Below are positions 22,917-32,546 of a stretch of 54,626 nucleotides of DNA, one piece after another. Each line of letters starts with the position of its first letter. Within the stretch, counting starts at the first letter, position 1. Source of the stretch: Sphingomonadaceae bacterium (GTDB taxonomy: Bacteria; Pseudomonadota; Alphaproteobacteria; Sphingomonadales; Sphingomonadaceae). The position numbers were made by a program, and so were the translations under genes. Under the pieces are notes generated by a model. The model saw nothing but the letters and a program-made list of their open reading frames with translations. It made no database searches and had not been told where the DNA came from. The stretch spans positions 1-54,626 of the forward strand of contig JAIOYN010000003.1 in assembly GCA_021741065.1 (NCBI GenBank). Reading direction: 5' to 3'.

Positions 22917-25793
22917 ATGAAAAATGCGCTTCGCTTCATTTTTGGACTCGCGATAGTCTTTGGCGGATCCGCCGACGCCTTTGCGGGGCCTTCCGCCGCG
23001 CCTGTGGGTACAGAGCGGACGCAACCTTGGAATGCCGAGACATCTGATCTCGAACCTGATGCCAGTATCATTTACGGGCGTCTACCCAATGGTTTGCGTT
23101 ACGCCATTCGCCCCAATCACCGTCCGCAAAATCAGGTGCTGGTCCGCATGACCATCGACTTCGGCTCTGCAGCCGAAGCGCAGGATGAGCAGGGTCTGGC
23201 CCATTTCATCGAACATATGGCCTTTAACGGCAGCGCTAATGTCCCTGAGGGTGAGATGGTCAAAATGCTTGAACGGCTTGGCCTGTCCTTTGGTGCTGAT
23301 ACCAATGCCTCAACGGGCTATACGCAAACACAGTATAAGCTTGATCTGCCTAAAGCCGACTCGCGTCTGATTGAACGTGCGCTGTTTTTGATGCGTGAGA
23401 CGGCGCGGGAGATATCGTTTAATCCGGCAGCAGTTGACCGTGAGCGCGGGGTTATTCTGGCGGAAAAAAGCGCGCGGGAGAATTTTGGCTTTCAAAGTGC
23501 GCGTGCTGCAAACAACCTTTTTTACCCGAATAGCTTTTACGCAACGCGCTACCCTATTGGCACAGCCGAGGTCATACAAACCGCGTCGGCCGAGCGGATG
23601 CGCGCACTGTATCGCACATATTATCGCCCAGACCGCATCAAAATCATTGTCGTCGGCCCGGTAGACCCGATTGCCATTGAACGCGAATTGGTTGTAAAAT
23701 TTGGCGACTGGCGCGTGGACCCGCCGCCATTAGGCGCAATTGACCAATGCCGCTTGGACACCAAACGCGGTGTATCGGCGCAAAGCTTTGTACATCCAGA
23801 GATTAGCGAGAGCATTAGTGTTCAGCAATTTTTGCAGGATAAAAAGCGGCCTGACACATTAGGGCGCGCGATGATAGAACTCAAAATGAGTATCGCAAAC
23901 GCGATCATATCACGCCGCATGGCGCGCCGATCCCACGAAGAAGACATGCCGTTTTTAGGTGGCGGCGTGACTTTTAACTTCGGCCTTTGCGACCAATATG
24001 CAACCATCGGCTATGGCGTCGCGGGCAAAGACGGCAGCTGGCGGTCATTGCTCACCTTTACCGAGCAAACTGTTCGCCAAGCCGTGGAATATGGGTTTGA
24101 AGAGTCCGAAATTGCCGAACAGGTAAAGCGTCTGGATGCCCAATATGAAAATGCCGCCAAGGATGAAGGCACAGAATCAAGCGCAGCAATTGCGAACGCC
24201 CTGGTCAGTCTGGATGAGGACGTTTACAACTCGGACCGTTATCGCCAGATATTGTGGCGTCAGATACGTCCATTTATAACAAAGGCGGCCATCACTTCCG
24301 AATTTGCATTTTGGTTCCGCCAAATGGAGCGACCGCAAATTTTCCTTACAACAAAGCGGAGTGCGGCTGTTTTCGAGGATGACATATTGGCCGCTTATGT
24401 TGCCAGCCGCAATACGCCCGTTACTGCGCCAATGGCGCGCGCGGCGACAAGCTTCGCTTATACTGACTTTGGTCCCGCTGGCTCTGTCGTGTCTGACAAG
24501 AGTATTGCAGACTTGGGCATTCGCACCATCCGCTTTACCAATGGCGTATTGCTGAACCTCAAAAAAACCGATTTTGAAGATAATCGAATCCGCTATTCCT
24601 TACGCATTGATGGGGGCCAGCTACATTTTGGTAAGGAAAATGCGGTTTTGGCCTCCCTAATGTCGGCAACTTATGTTTCTGGCGGCCTAGAGGCGCATGA
24701 TATCGAAGATTTGCGATCCATTTTGGCCGGAACAACGGTGTCGCCTGCATTCGGTGTTGCTGACAGATATTTTGGCGCAGCCGGTGCCATCGCACCCGCC
24801 GATTTGGAACGGCAGTTGCAAGTCATGGCCGCGTACACCACCCATCCGGGCTATTCAGAAAATGCGCTTCGCCTGTTTCGCCGGCCGCTACCCGAATTAT
24901 ATGCCCGGTTGAATGCTACCCCCGCCTCTGCGCTTGCGGTCGCGATGTCGAAAATCATGACCGATGATGATCCACGCTTTTCGCTAGCGCCTCTTGAAAC
25001 TATTCAGAGTGCCGATTTCGCGATGCTAAAAGCAACATTGGGCGACGCTTTACGGCAAAATCGTTTGGAAATCGCATTGGTCGGCGACTTGGATGAGGAC
25101 GCAGCCATTGCCGCCGTTGCGCGCAGTTTTGGAGCCCTCCCGACGCGCGCAGATGACGGGAAGGACCATAACGCGCAACTTCAACCAAGCTGGAGCGCAA
25201 AGCGCGGAAGTTTCGACATACCCCATAATGGCGAGGCCAACCAGTTGGCATGGCACCGTGTATGGACCACCACAGGCGATAAGGACCAAAAAACCACCCA
25301 ATCCATGGATCTTCTTGCCCGCGTTGCGACGCTGCGCTTGACTGATGAATTGCGCGAAAAATGGGGGGCGACTTATGGCGTCTCCGCGAATTCAGATATG
25401 TCCAACTTGTATCTTCAGCGGGGTGCATTTTCCGTATCCACCGCAGGCGACCCCAAAGATATTGCAACCATAGGAGCGACTGTCGACCAAGTCATATCGG
25501 CGTTGGTAAAGTCACCCGTTGATCCTGACTTGTTCGAACGTGCCCGCAAGCCCGTTCTTGAAAGCTATGCCGATTGGAAAAAGCAAAACAACACTTGGCT
25601 CGGCGTCGTGGCAGAGACGCAGACAAACCCAGATAGGCTCAACCGCTTTCGAAACAGTGAAACCAATTTTACATCGATCACAGCGGACGACCTGTGGCAA
25701 TTGGCCAAGCAATATTTGGACAAGCCAGCAGAATTCACATTCCGCGCACTACCAGGTGAAATGGTCAGCGCTGGCGCAAAATCCGCCGAATAA
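22917..25793 (+). CDS. M16 family metallopeptidase (two-repeat pitrilysin-like, exported)
   Basis: A 958-residue zinc peptidase of the inverzincin clan. The N-terminal signal peptide ends near GGSADAFAGP, so it should act in the periplasm or outside. The active N-terminal half carries the inverted zinc motif HFIEH at 96-100 with the distal Glu in ERGVILAEKSA. The C-terminal half has the second M16 domain, which lacks the HxxEH motif and probably only clamps the peptide. Relatives degrade peptides and signal sequences. It follows purC by 61 bases but is probably a separate unit. Homology ends near FTFRALPGEM. Confidence 0.92.
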   Translation: MKNALRFIFGLAIVFGGSADAFAGPSAAPVGTERTQPWNAETSDLEPDASIIYGRLPNGLRYAIRPNHRPQNQVLVRMTIDFGSAAEAQDEQGLAHFIEHMAFNGSANVPEGEMVKMLERLGLSFGADTNASTGYTQTQYKLDLPKADSRLIERALFLMRETAREISFNPAAVDRERGVILAEKSARENFGFQSARAANNLFYPNSFYATRYPIGTAEVIQTASAERMRALYRTYYRPDRIKIIVVGPVDPIAIERELVVKFGDWRVDPPPLGAIDQCRLDTKRGVSAQSFVHPEISESISVQQFLQDKKRPDTLGRAMIELKMSIANAIISRRMARRSHEEDMPFLGGGVTFNFGLCDQYATIGYGVAGKDGSWRSLLTFTEQTVRQAVEYGFEESEIAEQVKRLDAQYENAAKDEGTESSAAIANALVSLDEDVYNSDRYRQILWRQIRPFITKAAITSEFAFWFRQMERPQIFLTTKRSAAVFEDDILAAYVASRNTPVTAPMARAATSFAYTDFGPAGSVVSDKSIADLGIRTIRFTNGVLLNLKKTDFEDNRIRYSLRIDGGQLHFGKENAVLASLMSATYVSGGLEAHDIEDLRSILAGTTVSPAFGVADRYFGAAGAIAPADLERQLQVMAAYTTHPGYSENALRLFRRPLPELYARLNATPASALAVAMSKIMTDDDPRFSLAPLETIQSADFAMLKATLGDALRQNRLEIALVGDLDEDAAIAAVARSFGALPTRADDGKDHNAQLQPSWSAKRGSFDIPHNGEANQLAWHRVWTTTGDKDQKTTQSMDLLARVATLRLTDELREKWGATYGVSANSDMSNLYLQRGAFSVSTAGDPKDIATIGATVDQVISALVKSPVDPDLFERARKPVLESYADWKKQNNTWLGVVAETQTNPDRLNRFRNSETNFTSITADDLWQLAKQYLDKPAEFTFRALPGEMVSAGAKSAE

Positions 25794-25826
25794 ACCTTGT
25801 CTCAATTTTGTCTGAATTTCGCTGGC

Positions 25827-28169
25827 TCACCTTTTTAAAAACAGCTCGGCCATGGCATCAATAATCGCGGCAGCATCAAGGCGATATGTACCGTATAAAT
25901 CTGGCAAGTCCCCTGTCTGACCGAAACGATCCATGCCAAGCGGACTGACACGCATACCATGCACGCCGCCCAACCAAGACAAAGCGCCGGGCGAACCGTC
26001 AATCACCGTCACAATGCCTGCATTGGGCGCCAATATGGATAGCAAATCTTCTGCATGACAAGTTTGCGCGTCCCGGTCTGTCCAGCGTGCGGCCTTGCTT
26101 GCCGACCATTCACGATGCAGCACATCGGGCGAGGTGACATTCAAAACGCCTAAACCGGGAATATCATCCAGCATTTGTTCGTACGCTGCCAACACCTCAG
26201 GCGCGATGGCCCCTGTAAAAATAATGGCCGCTTCAGCCCCTGCTGCTGGTCGCCGCAACCAATATCCGCCCTTCAGGGCATCTGCCTCCCAATCTGTATC
26301 CGCGCGCTCGACTTGCGGAACCTGACGCGTACTCAGCCGCAGATAGACAGAGCTTCCCTCAGGCTTTTGCAGATATTCAAACGACCACCGCATGAATAAG
26401 GCGACTTCATCGGCATAAGCAGGTTCAAAATAGGCAAGACCTGGTTGTCCCATGCCAATCAACGGTGTGTTGATGGACTGATGCGCGCCGCCCTCTGGTC
26501 CTAAGGTCAAACCGGACGGGGTTCCGACCAGCAGAAAACGCGCATCTGAATAGCAACCATAATTCAACGCATCGAGGCCACGGGCGATGAACGGATCGTA
26601 CACCGTTCCAACCGGAATAAGGCGTGTACCGAAATGCGGTGCAGCCAGCCCAAGCGACGCCAGCAGCAAGAAGAAATTGTTTTCGGCAATCCCCAGTTCA
26701 ATATGCTGCCCGGCCGCATGTGCCGCCCATTTCTGGGCGGATGGAATTTTCGCTTCGCGAAATATGTCGGCCACGTCGGACCGGCGAAACAACCCACGCT
26801 GGTTCACAAATCCGCCGAGATTGGTTGTCTGCGTGACATCGGGCGCAGTGGTCACGATCCGGTCGGCTAGCTCTTCGGATGATTTGGCAAGATCGAGAAG
26901 TACGTTGCCGAATGCCGCCTGCGTTGATTGTACATCCCCCGACGGAACTGCGAAGCGGGCGGGTACATGTATCTGCGGCGCTACGGGCTCCAATGGTTTG
27001 GCGGCAAGAACGCTGTCTCCGATGAAATTTTTGAGCCGAGCCGCCATATTGCCGCCGAGGCCAGCAAATGGCTCCCACTCCTCGCCGGCTTCAATGCCCA
27101 TTGAGATACGAAGCTGATCAATCTGACCGGGGTTCATCATCCCCGAATGATTGTCCTTATGCCCCGCCAGCGGAAGGCCATAACCCTTGACTGTATAGGC
27201 AATGAACAAGGTGGGCCGTTCATCATCGGCACTGTCAAAGGCATCCATCAATGTTTCGATGCAATGCCCACCCAAATTGGTCATCAGCGCAGCCAGACCG
27301 TCGTCATCAAAGCTATCGATCAGTTTCTTCACATGCGGTTTGCCGCCAATATCTGCCGTCAGGCGCGCTCGCCAAGCGGCACCGCCCTGATAAGTGAGAA
27401 CCGCAAATTCCGCATTGGGGCAATTTTCGATCCAGTCCTCCAGCGATTTCCCACCGGGCCGTGCGAAAGCTGCACGTTGTAACTTGCCATGCTTTAAGGT
27501 GATGACCCGCCATCCCGTGGTCTCGAAAATATCGTCAAAGCGCCGAAACATCCGGTCCGCCGTCGTGCTATCGAGCGATTGCCGGTTATAGTCGACCACC
27601 CACCAGCAGTTCCGAATGTCATGCTTATAGCCTTCAATAAGGCATTCGTAGATATTGCCTTCATCCAGCTCCGCATCGCCCATCAGCGAAATCATCCGGC
27701 CCACATTGCCCTCGTCTATCGAACCATGCGCGATCAAATAGTCCTGAACCAGACTTGAAAAGGCGGTAATCGCCACACCCAAACCGACCGAGCCGGTAGA
27801 AAAATCCACTGGGATTTTATCCTTTGTCCGCGATGGATAGCTTTGCGCTCCGCCAAGGGCACGAAACTGCTGCAATTGTTCCAGCGATTGATTGCCCAAA
27901 AGATAATGGATGGCTTGCAGCACTGGCCCTGCATGTGGCTTGACGGAAACCTTATCATTTGGGCGGAGCGCATGAAAGTACAGTGCCGCCATAATCGCCG
28001 TCATCGACGCGCAGCTTGCCTGATGCCCCCCGACCTTCAACCCATCACGCTTTGGCCGGATATGGTTGGCGTTGTGCACGGTCCACGAGGCCAGCCAACG
28101 CAGCCGCGCGTCGAGCGTTTCGATTGTTGCTATTTTTTCTTCACGCTTGTCAGCGACAATATTGGCCAT
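25827..28169 (-). CDS. Transketolase-like / E1-type 2-oxoacid dehydrogenase (homodimeric, AceE/MdeB-like)
   Basis: Thiamine diphosphate enzyme, 780 residues, whose domain order matches homodimeric pyruvate dehydrogenase E1. Residues 40-230 carry the TPP-binding core with GGHQASCAS, SYPSRTKDKIPVDFSTGSVGLG and GDAELDEGNIYE followed about 30 residues later by VDYNRQSLD. The pyrimidine domain and the C-terminal transketolase domain follow. Pseudomonas mdeB, an alpha-ketobutyrate dehydrogenase E1, lies beside methionine lyase and an Lrp-type regulator. Here an Lrp gene is also divergent. No E2 or E3 gene adjoins it, so it may share them or act alone. Substrate undetermined. Confidence 0.82.
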   Translation of the reverse strand: MANIVADKREEKIATIETLDARLRWLASWTVHNANHIRPKRDGLKVGGHQASCASMTAIMAALYFHALRPNDKVSVKPHAGPVLQAIHYLLGNQSLEQLQQFRALGGAQSYPSRTKDKIPVDFSTGSVGLGVAITAFSSLVQDYLIAHGSIDEGNVGRMISLMGDAELDEGNIYECLIEGYKHDIRNCWWVVDYNRQSLDSTTADRMFRRFDDIFETTGWRVITLKHGKLQRAAFARPGGKSLEDWIENCPNAEFAVLTYQGGAAWRARLTADIGGKPHVKKLIDSFDDDGLAALMTNLGGHCIETLMDAFDSADDERPTLFIAYTVKGYGLPLAGHKDNHSGMMNPGQIDQLRISMGIEAGEEWEPFAGLGGNMAARLKNFIGDSVLAAKPLEPVAPQIHVPARFAVPSGDVQSTQAAFGNVLLDLAKSSEELADRIVTTAPDVTQTTNLGGFVNQRGLFRRSDVADIFREAKIPSAQKWAAHAAGQHIELGIAENNFFLLLASLGLAAPHFGTRLIPVGTVYDPFIARGLDALNYGCYSDARFLLVGTPSGLTLGPEGGAHQSINTPLIGMGQPGLAYFEPAYADEVALFMRWSFEYLQKPEGSSVYLRLSTRQVPQVERADTDWEADALKGGYWLRRPAAGAEAAIIFTGAIAPEVLAAYEQMLDDIPGLGVLNVTSPDVLHREWSASKAARWTDRDAQTCHAEDLLSILAPNAGIVTVIDGSPGALSWLGGVHGMRVSPLGMDRFGQTGDLPDLYGTYRLDAAAIIDAMAELFLKR

Positions 28170-28297
28170 GGCTGTTTTCCGCTTAAATCAAGGCAAGATT
28201 TTAGCCAGCACATCCCAGCATGTCCTTGCGTATGTTATCGGTATTTGCCATATTATTTGATAGATCATGCTTAAATTATGAAAATTAGGTTTAAGAT

Positions 28298-28780
28298 ATG
28301 CCAAAAAATGTACTAGATGCAATTGACCGTAAGATTATCGACTGCCTTCAATCAGATGGCCGAATGTCCAATCAGGAGCTGTCCGAACGGGTGGGCTTAT
28401 CGCCCAGTCCCTGTCTGCGCCGAGTACGCCAGTTGGAAGCGGATGGCACTATCACACATTATGTTGCTTTGGTTGATCCTGATAAGGTCGGCCTCGCCGT
28501 CACAGCATTTGTCCGCGTGCGCCTTGATCAACAGGATGATCGTCATTTGGAAGATTTTGAGACAGCCGTGGCCGGCTTTCCAGAGGTCATGGAATGTTAT
28601 CTGATGACAGGTGAGGCAGATTATCAATTGCGCATATTGGTCGCATCCTTGACACAATTTGAGGATTTTCTGCGCCATCGGCTGACTCGAGTGAAGGGCG
28701 TTGCCAATGTGACCACCAGCTTTGCGCTTCGGCCTGTCATTTACAAAACGTCCGTTCCCACGTTGGAGCCGCGCACATGA
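28298..28780 (+). CDS. Lrp/AsnC family transcriptional regulator
   Basis: Feast/famine-type regulator, 160 residues. The N-terminal HTH shows LDAIDRKIIDCLQSDGRMSNQELSERVGLSPSPCLRRVRQLE, with the usual spacing and recognition helix. The RAM effector domain runs from VRVRLD to the C-terminus, with the octamer-forming signature ECYLMTGEADYQLRILV. It is divergent from the E1-like gene (128 bases between) and upstream of an aminotransferase gene, so amino-acid or 2-oxoacid control of these neighbours is the obvious guess; the effector is unknown. The intergenic region is AT-rich with no clean palindrome that I can point to. Confidence 0.93.
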   Translation: MPKNVLDAIDRKIIDCLQSDGRMSNQELSERVGLSPSPCLRRVRQLEADGTITHYVALVDPDKVGLAVTAFVRVRLDQQDDRHLEDFETAVAGFPEVMECYLMTGEADYQLRILVASLTQFEDFLRHRLTRVKGVANVTTSFALRPVIYKTSVPTLEPRT

Positions 28781-28900
28781 CCGCGTGGCGGTCGACATGT
28801 GAGACCCAACTAAAATTTTCCGGACACAACAATCTTTTCAATCGAGAATGACGGTAATACGGTCGCATAAGGGCTAAAGACCTGTTGGTGGAGTGACGTG

Positions 28901-30217
28901 ATGAAACTGGAAAATGACCCCCTTGCTGCATTTTGGATGCCGTTTACGGCGAACCGCGCGTTCAAGACGACGCCGCGGCAGCTGAAATCTGCGAAGGACA
29001 TGCATTATACCAGCGATGATGGACGGCAGATCCTTGATGGCACCGCAGGGCTTTGGGCAGTCAATGCAGGCCATTGCCGCCCCACTATTGTCGAAGCGAT
29101 TCAGAAATGCGCCGCAGAGCTTGATTATGCGCCGCCCTTCCAACTGGGCCATCCACTGGCGTTTGAACTGGCTTCGCGCCTCGCAACATTGATGCCAGAA
29201 GGTCTGGACCGCATATTCTTTACCAATTCGGGTTCAGAATCGGTCGATACGGCTCTTAAAATTGCGCTCGCTTATCAACGTGCGATTGGCCAAGGTACGC
29301 GTACTCGCTTAATCGGACGCGAGCGCGGCTATAATGGCGTTGGCTTTGGCGGTATTTCGGTTGGCGGCATCGTCAATAACCGGCGGCAATTTGGCGCATT
29401 GCTGACGGGCGTTGACCATCTGCCGCACACCCATAATCTGGAACATAACGCCTTTACGATGGGCCGTCCTGAATGGGGCGCGCATTTGGCCGATAATCTG
29501 GAATCCATAATCGCGCTGCATGGCGCGGAGACAATTGCTACGGTTATTGTTGAGCCCATGGCTGGCTCAACCGGCGTGCTGGTGCCGCCCATTGGCTATC
29601 TCGAAAAATTGCGCGAGATTACGCGCAAACATGGCATCGTACTTATCTTTGACGAAGTTATCACGGCTTTTGGCCGTGTCGGTGGTACGACAGCATCCGA
29701 AACTTTGGGCGTCACCCCCGACATCATTACGATGGCAAAGGGCCTTACAAACGCCGCAGTACCGATGGGCGCTGTCGCCGTTAGCCGCCACATCCATGAC
29801 GGCGTTGTCGAAGGCGGGCCTGACGGTATCGAATTGTTCCACGGCTACACTTATTCCGGTCACCCCTTGGCCGCGGCTGCTGCTCTGGCAACGTTGGACC
29901 TTTACAAGTCGGAAGCCATTTTTGAACATGCAAGCTCGCTCCATGGCTATTGGCAGGATGCGGTGCACAGCCTGAAGGGCAAAAAACATGTCATCGACAT
30001 CCGCAACATGGGCATCGTTGCGGCTATTGAACTTGCGCCACATGCCGCAGGCGTTGGCAAGCGCGGCATGCAATTGTTCCACAAATGCTTCGACAATGGT
30101 GTGCTCGTACGCGCGACAGGCGACATTATTGCGCTGTCACCGCCGCTCATCCTGCAAAAATCCCATATCGATGAAATTGTCGGACGGATCAGTGAATTGA
30201 TCGAAACGGTCGACTAG
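28901..30217 (+). CDS. Class III aminotransferase, beta-alanine:pyruvate transaminase-like
   Basis: PLP enzyme transferring an amino group from an omega-amino acid or amine to pyruvate. The opening AAFWMPFTANRAFKTTP and the LDGTAGLWAVNAGHCRP block match beta-alanine:pyruvate transaminases. PLP contacts include SVDTALKIALAY and LIFDEVITAFGRVGG, and the catalytic lysine is in ITMAKGLTNAAVPMGAV. The length of 438 residues is standard. The start is the ATG at 28901, with GGAG 7 bases ahead; a GTG directly precedes it. It lies beside the Lrp regulator, and the E1-like enzyme across the divergent promoter could oxidise a 2-oxoacid product. Confidence 0.9.
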   Translation: MKLENDPLAAFWMPFTANRAFKTTPRQLKSAKDMHYTSDDGRQILDGTAGLWAVNAGHCRPTIVEAIQKCAAELDYAPPFQLGHPLAFELASRLATLMPEGLDRIFFTNSGSESVDTALKIALAYQRAIGQGTRTRLIGRERGYNGVGFGGISVGGIVNNRRQFGALLTGVDHLPHTHNLEHNAFTMGRPEWGAHLADNLESIIALHGAETIATVIVEPMAGSTGVLVPPIGYLEKLREITRKHGIVLIFDEVITAFGRVGGTTASETLGVTPDIITMAKGLTNAAVPMGAVAVSRHIHDGVVEGGPDGIELFHGYTYSGHPLAAAAALATLDLYKSEAIFEHASSLHGYWQDAVHSLKGKKHVIDIRNMGIVAAIELAPHAAGVGKRGMQLFHKCFDNGVLVRATGDIIALSPPLILQKSHIDEIVGRISELIETVD

Positions 30218-30228
30218 GCTGTGCGCGC

Positions 30229-31281
30229 CTAAAGCGACAGGACAATCTTCCCGACATGCTGCTTCGTCAAAAACGCTTCCTGCGCTTTTACGATGTCAGA
30301 TAGGTCATATGTCGCTGCCACCACTGGCACGATTTCGTCGCGCTCGATATATGACACAAGGTTAGGAAACACGCCAGGTTCCAGAACGGTGCAGCCAATC
30401 AGGCGCAAATCCTTAAGGTACAAAGTCCGCAGATCAAGATCGACAATGGGCCCCGATATCGCACCTGAAACGCCATAGCGACCGCCGCGTTTCAGGACGT
30501 TTAGAATGGCGCCGAACTGCAGGCCGCCAACAATATCTACCGCAGCGTCAAAATATTCCAGCCCAAACAAAGCTTCAAGATTGGTATCGCGCGGTTCCAC
30601 CCGAGATGCGCCCAGTGACTGAACCATTTCTGCCTTTGTATCGGCGGCCATGGCGATCACTTCCGCACCACGCCTTTTTGCCAGTTGTACCGCGGCGGAG
30701 CCAACACCACCCGACGCGCCAGTGATCAGCACGCGCTCGCCCGCCTGCAAATCAATCCGCGTCAGGATGTTTTCAGCTGTCCCATAAGCACAGGGGAAGC
30801 TCGCCAGTTCAACGTCAGATAACGCAGAATGAACGCGATGCGCATGCATGGACGGGACGCACGTATAATCCGCAAAGCCGCCATCGACTTCAGAACCAAA
30901 ATAGAGAATGTCGAAGCGGCCCGCGCCGCGAAAGACAGGTTCAACCAATACGCGTTCACCTATGCGTGCTGGGTCAACATTATCGCCCACCGCGACAATC
31001 CGGCCGCAGGCATCAGCGCCTTGAATACGCGGAAATTGGAAGGCAGCACCTGACCAGCCATCATCGCCAGCGCCGTCTATTCCAGATACCGCGCCAGCGC
31101 CTGTGGCTTCTGCCACCGACTTTGAATACCAACCGATGCGGGTGTTAATGTCGGTATTGTTGACACCCGCCGCCGCAACGCGGATCAAAACATCATTCGG
31201 CCCTGGCGTAGGCACCGGAACGTCGTCCCGAACATCAAGCTTGTCATAGCCACCATGGCCGGTCAGCAGAACCGCGCGCAT
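30229..31281 (-). CDS. Medium-chain dehydrogenase/reductase, quinone-oxidoreductase-like (no zinc motif)
   Basis: NAD(P)H-dependent oxidoreductase, 350 residues. The N-terminal GroES-like domain (MRAVLLTGHGGYDKLDVRDDVPVPTPGPNDVLIRV, with VNNTDINTRIGWY) precedes a Rossmann domain with GASGGVGSAAVQLAK. The four-cysteine structural zinc site and the catalytic Cys/His pair of alcohol dehydrogenases are not seen, so it belongs to the zinc-independent quinone oxidoreductase/acyl-CoA-reductase branch. The start at 31281 lies 15 bases after the Rieske gene stop; an upstream in-frame ATG (31335) would lie inside that gene and lacks homology. It is the last gene of the minus-strand operon. Confidence 0.85.
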   Translation of the reverse strand: MRAVLLTGHGGYDKLDVRDDVPVPTPGPNDVLIRVAAAGVNNTDINTRIGWYSKSVAEATGAGAVSGIDGAGDDGWSGAAFQFPRIQGADACGRIVAVGDNVDPARIGERVLVEPVFRGAGRFDILYFGSEVDGGFADYTCVPSMHAHRVHSALSDVELASFPCAYGTAENILTRIDLQAGERVLITGASGGVGSAAVQLAKRRGAEVIAMAADTKAEMVQSLGASRVEPRDTNLEALFGLEYFDAAVDIVGGLQFGAILNVLKRGGRYGVSGAISGPIVDLDLRTLYLKDLRLIGCTVLEPGVFPNLVSYIERDEIVPVVAATYDLSDIVKAQEAFLTKQHVGKIVLSL

Positions 31282-31295
31282 GTTGGCGGCTATTG

Positions 31296-32546
31296 TCACT
31301 CGGCGCGTTCCAGCCCGAATTGGTTGAGATACCATTTTTGGAAGCTAAGCACGCTGCCTTCCTGATCAGAATAGCGACCTGGACGATAGCGGCTGGACAT
31401 GATACCTTCCTGATTGTTTTCGGTTATGACTTTGTCCTGCGTCGTTGTGGCGTGATAACCCCAGATCATTTTTTCAATATCAACTTCCGCCTCATTAGCG
31501 CGTCCATCCACCAGCCAAATCATCTCGACATCGGTTGCCAATGCGCCACGCGGGGTGAATTGGAACAGGATGGCAAAATGATCATCTGCAACAATTTGGC
31601 TAAACGGACTGAAGCTTAAGTGCATCCGTCCGCCATCCGCTTTCGTGCGCTTGCCCATCAGCGGCGCTGGCGCAGAACCATCTTGCGTTTCCGAGGCCCA
31701 GCCGTCTTTGTTCATGCGTTGCATCAGCAGGCGGAGATGGCTGCTATCGGGTGCATCATCAATAGTGCCGATGGGTCGGCCTGCGGCAGCAGCGCTTTCT
31801 TCCCAAGCCTGTAACTTTGGCGCAAAGTCGGCGATTGCGTCCGCTGGACCCGAACTTGGACCAGCACCTACGGCCACGATAGATTCAGATGCATGCATTG
31901 AGCAGAATTCTGGATGCGATGGCACACAATGATAGCATTCAAAGAAATTCTCGACGACCAGTTTCCAGTTGGCGGTCGTGGGGTAGCTGCCTGCATGCGC
32001 GATCCGCGCGTCGGCAAAGCCGTGATAATCGAGAATGGCTCCCATATCGCCGAAGGTGGCTTCAAAATCGACTGGCTCATCCTCGCTCATATTGATGAAG
32101 ATCAGGCCGTGGAACACACGGATATGGCATGCAAAAAGGCTGTTTTCTGCCTTATCGAAATCTTCGGGCATCAGCCGCGCCGAAATCAGCCGCCCATCAA
32201 GGCCAAAGGTCCACGCGTGATAGGGGCACACCAAACGCGGTGCATTGCCACTTTCGGATTGGCAGATCGTCGATCCACGGTGGCGGCACACGTTAAAGAA
32301 AGCACGGACGCTGTCGGCATTTTCACGAATGACAATGATCTGTTCATTGCCAACCCGAAACAGGAAATAGTCGCCCTTGTCGGGGATACGCGACACATGG
32401 CCGGCTAGGAGCCATTTCTGGCTAATGACTTGCTCGAAATCCGCCTTGAACACCGCGTCGCTAGTATAGAATTCCTGATCAAAGCTGTAACCCATCCGCG
32501 TTTGTGCGGCCAGCCGTTGCATGGTTCCATGTGATGTTTCGGTCAT
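31296..32546 (-). CDS. Rieske-type oxygenase alpha subunit, quaternary-amine demethylase-like
   Basis: Iron oxygenase, 416 residues, of the group including glycine betaine, carnitine and stachydrine monooxygenases. The Rieske cluster ligands are Cys87, His89, Cys107 and His110 (CRHRG and CPYHAW). The catalytic iron site is NFFECYHCVPSHPEF, with His206 and His211, and Glu203 in the bridging position. The product of such enzymes is a demethylated amine plus formaldehyde. No reductase subunit gene adjoins it. Its ATG overlaps the stop of the FAD dehydrogenase upstream (TAATG), so it is coupled to GcvT-fused dehydrogenases. The substrate is inferred as a methylated amine from the neighbours, not proven. 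Confidence 0.9.
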   Translation of the reverse strand: MTETSHGTMQRLAAQTRMGYSFDQEFYTSDAVFKADFEQVISQKWLLAGHVSRIPDKGDYFLFRVGNEQIIVIRENADSVRAFFNVCRHRGSTICQSESGNAPRLVCPYHAWTFGLDGRLISARLMPEDFDKAENSLFACHIRVFHGLIFINMSEDEPVDFEATFGDMGAILDYHGFADARIAHAGSYPTTANWKLVVENFFECYHCVPSHPEFCSMHASESIVAVGAGPSSGPADAIADFAPKLQAWEESAAAAGRPIGTIDDAPDSSHLRLLMQRMNKDGWASETQDGSAPAPLMGKRTKADGGRMHLSFSPFSQIVADDHFAILFQFTPRGALATDVEMIWLVDGRANEAEVDIEKMIWGYHATTTQDKVITENNQEGIMSSRYRPGRYSDQEGSVLSFQKWYLNQFGLERAE

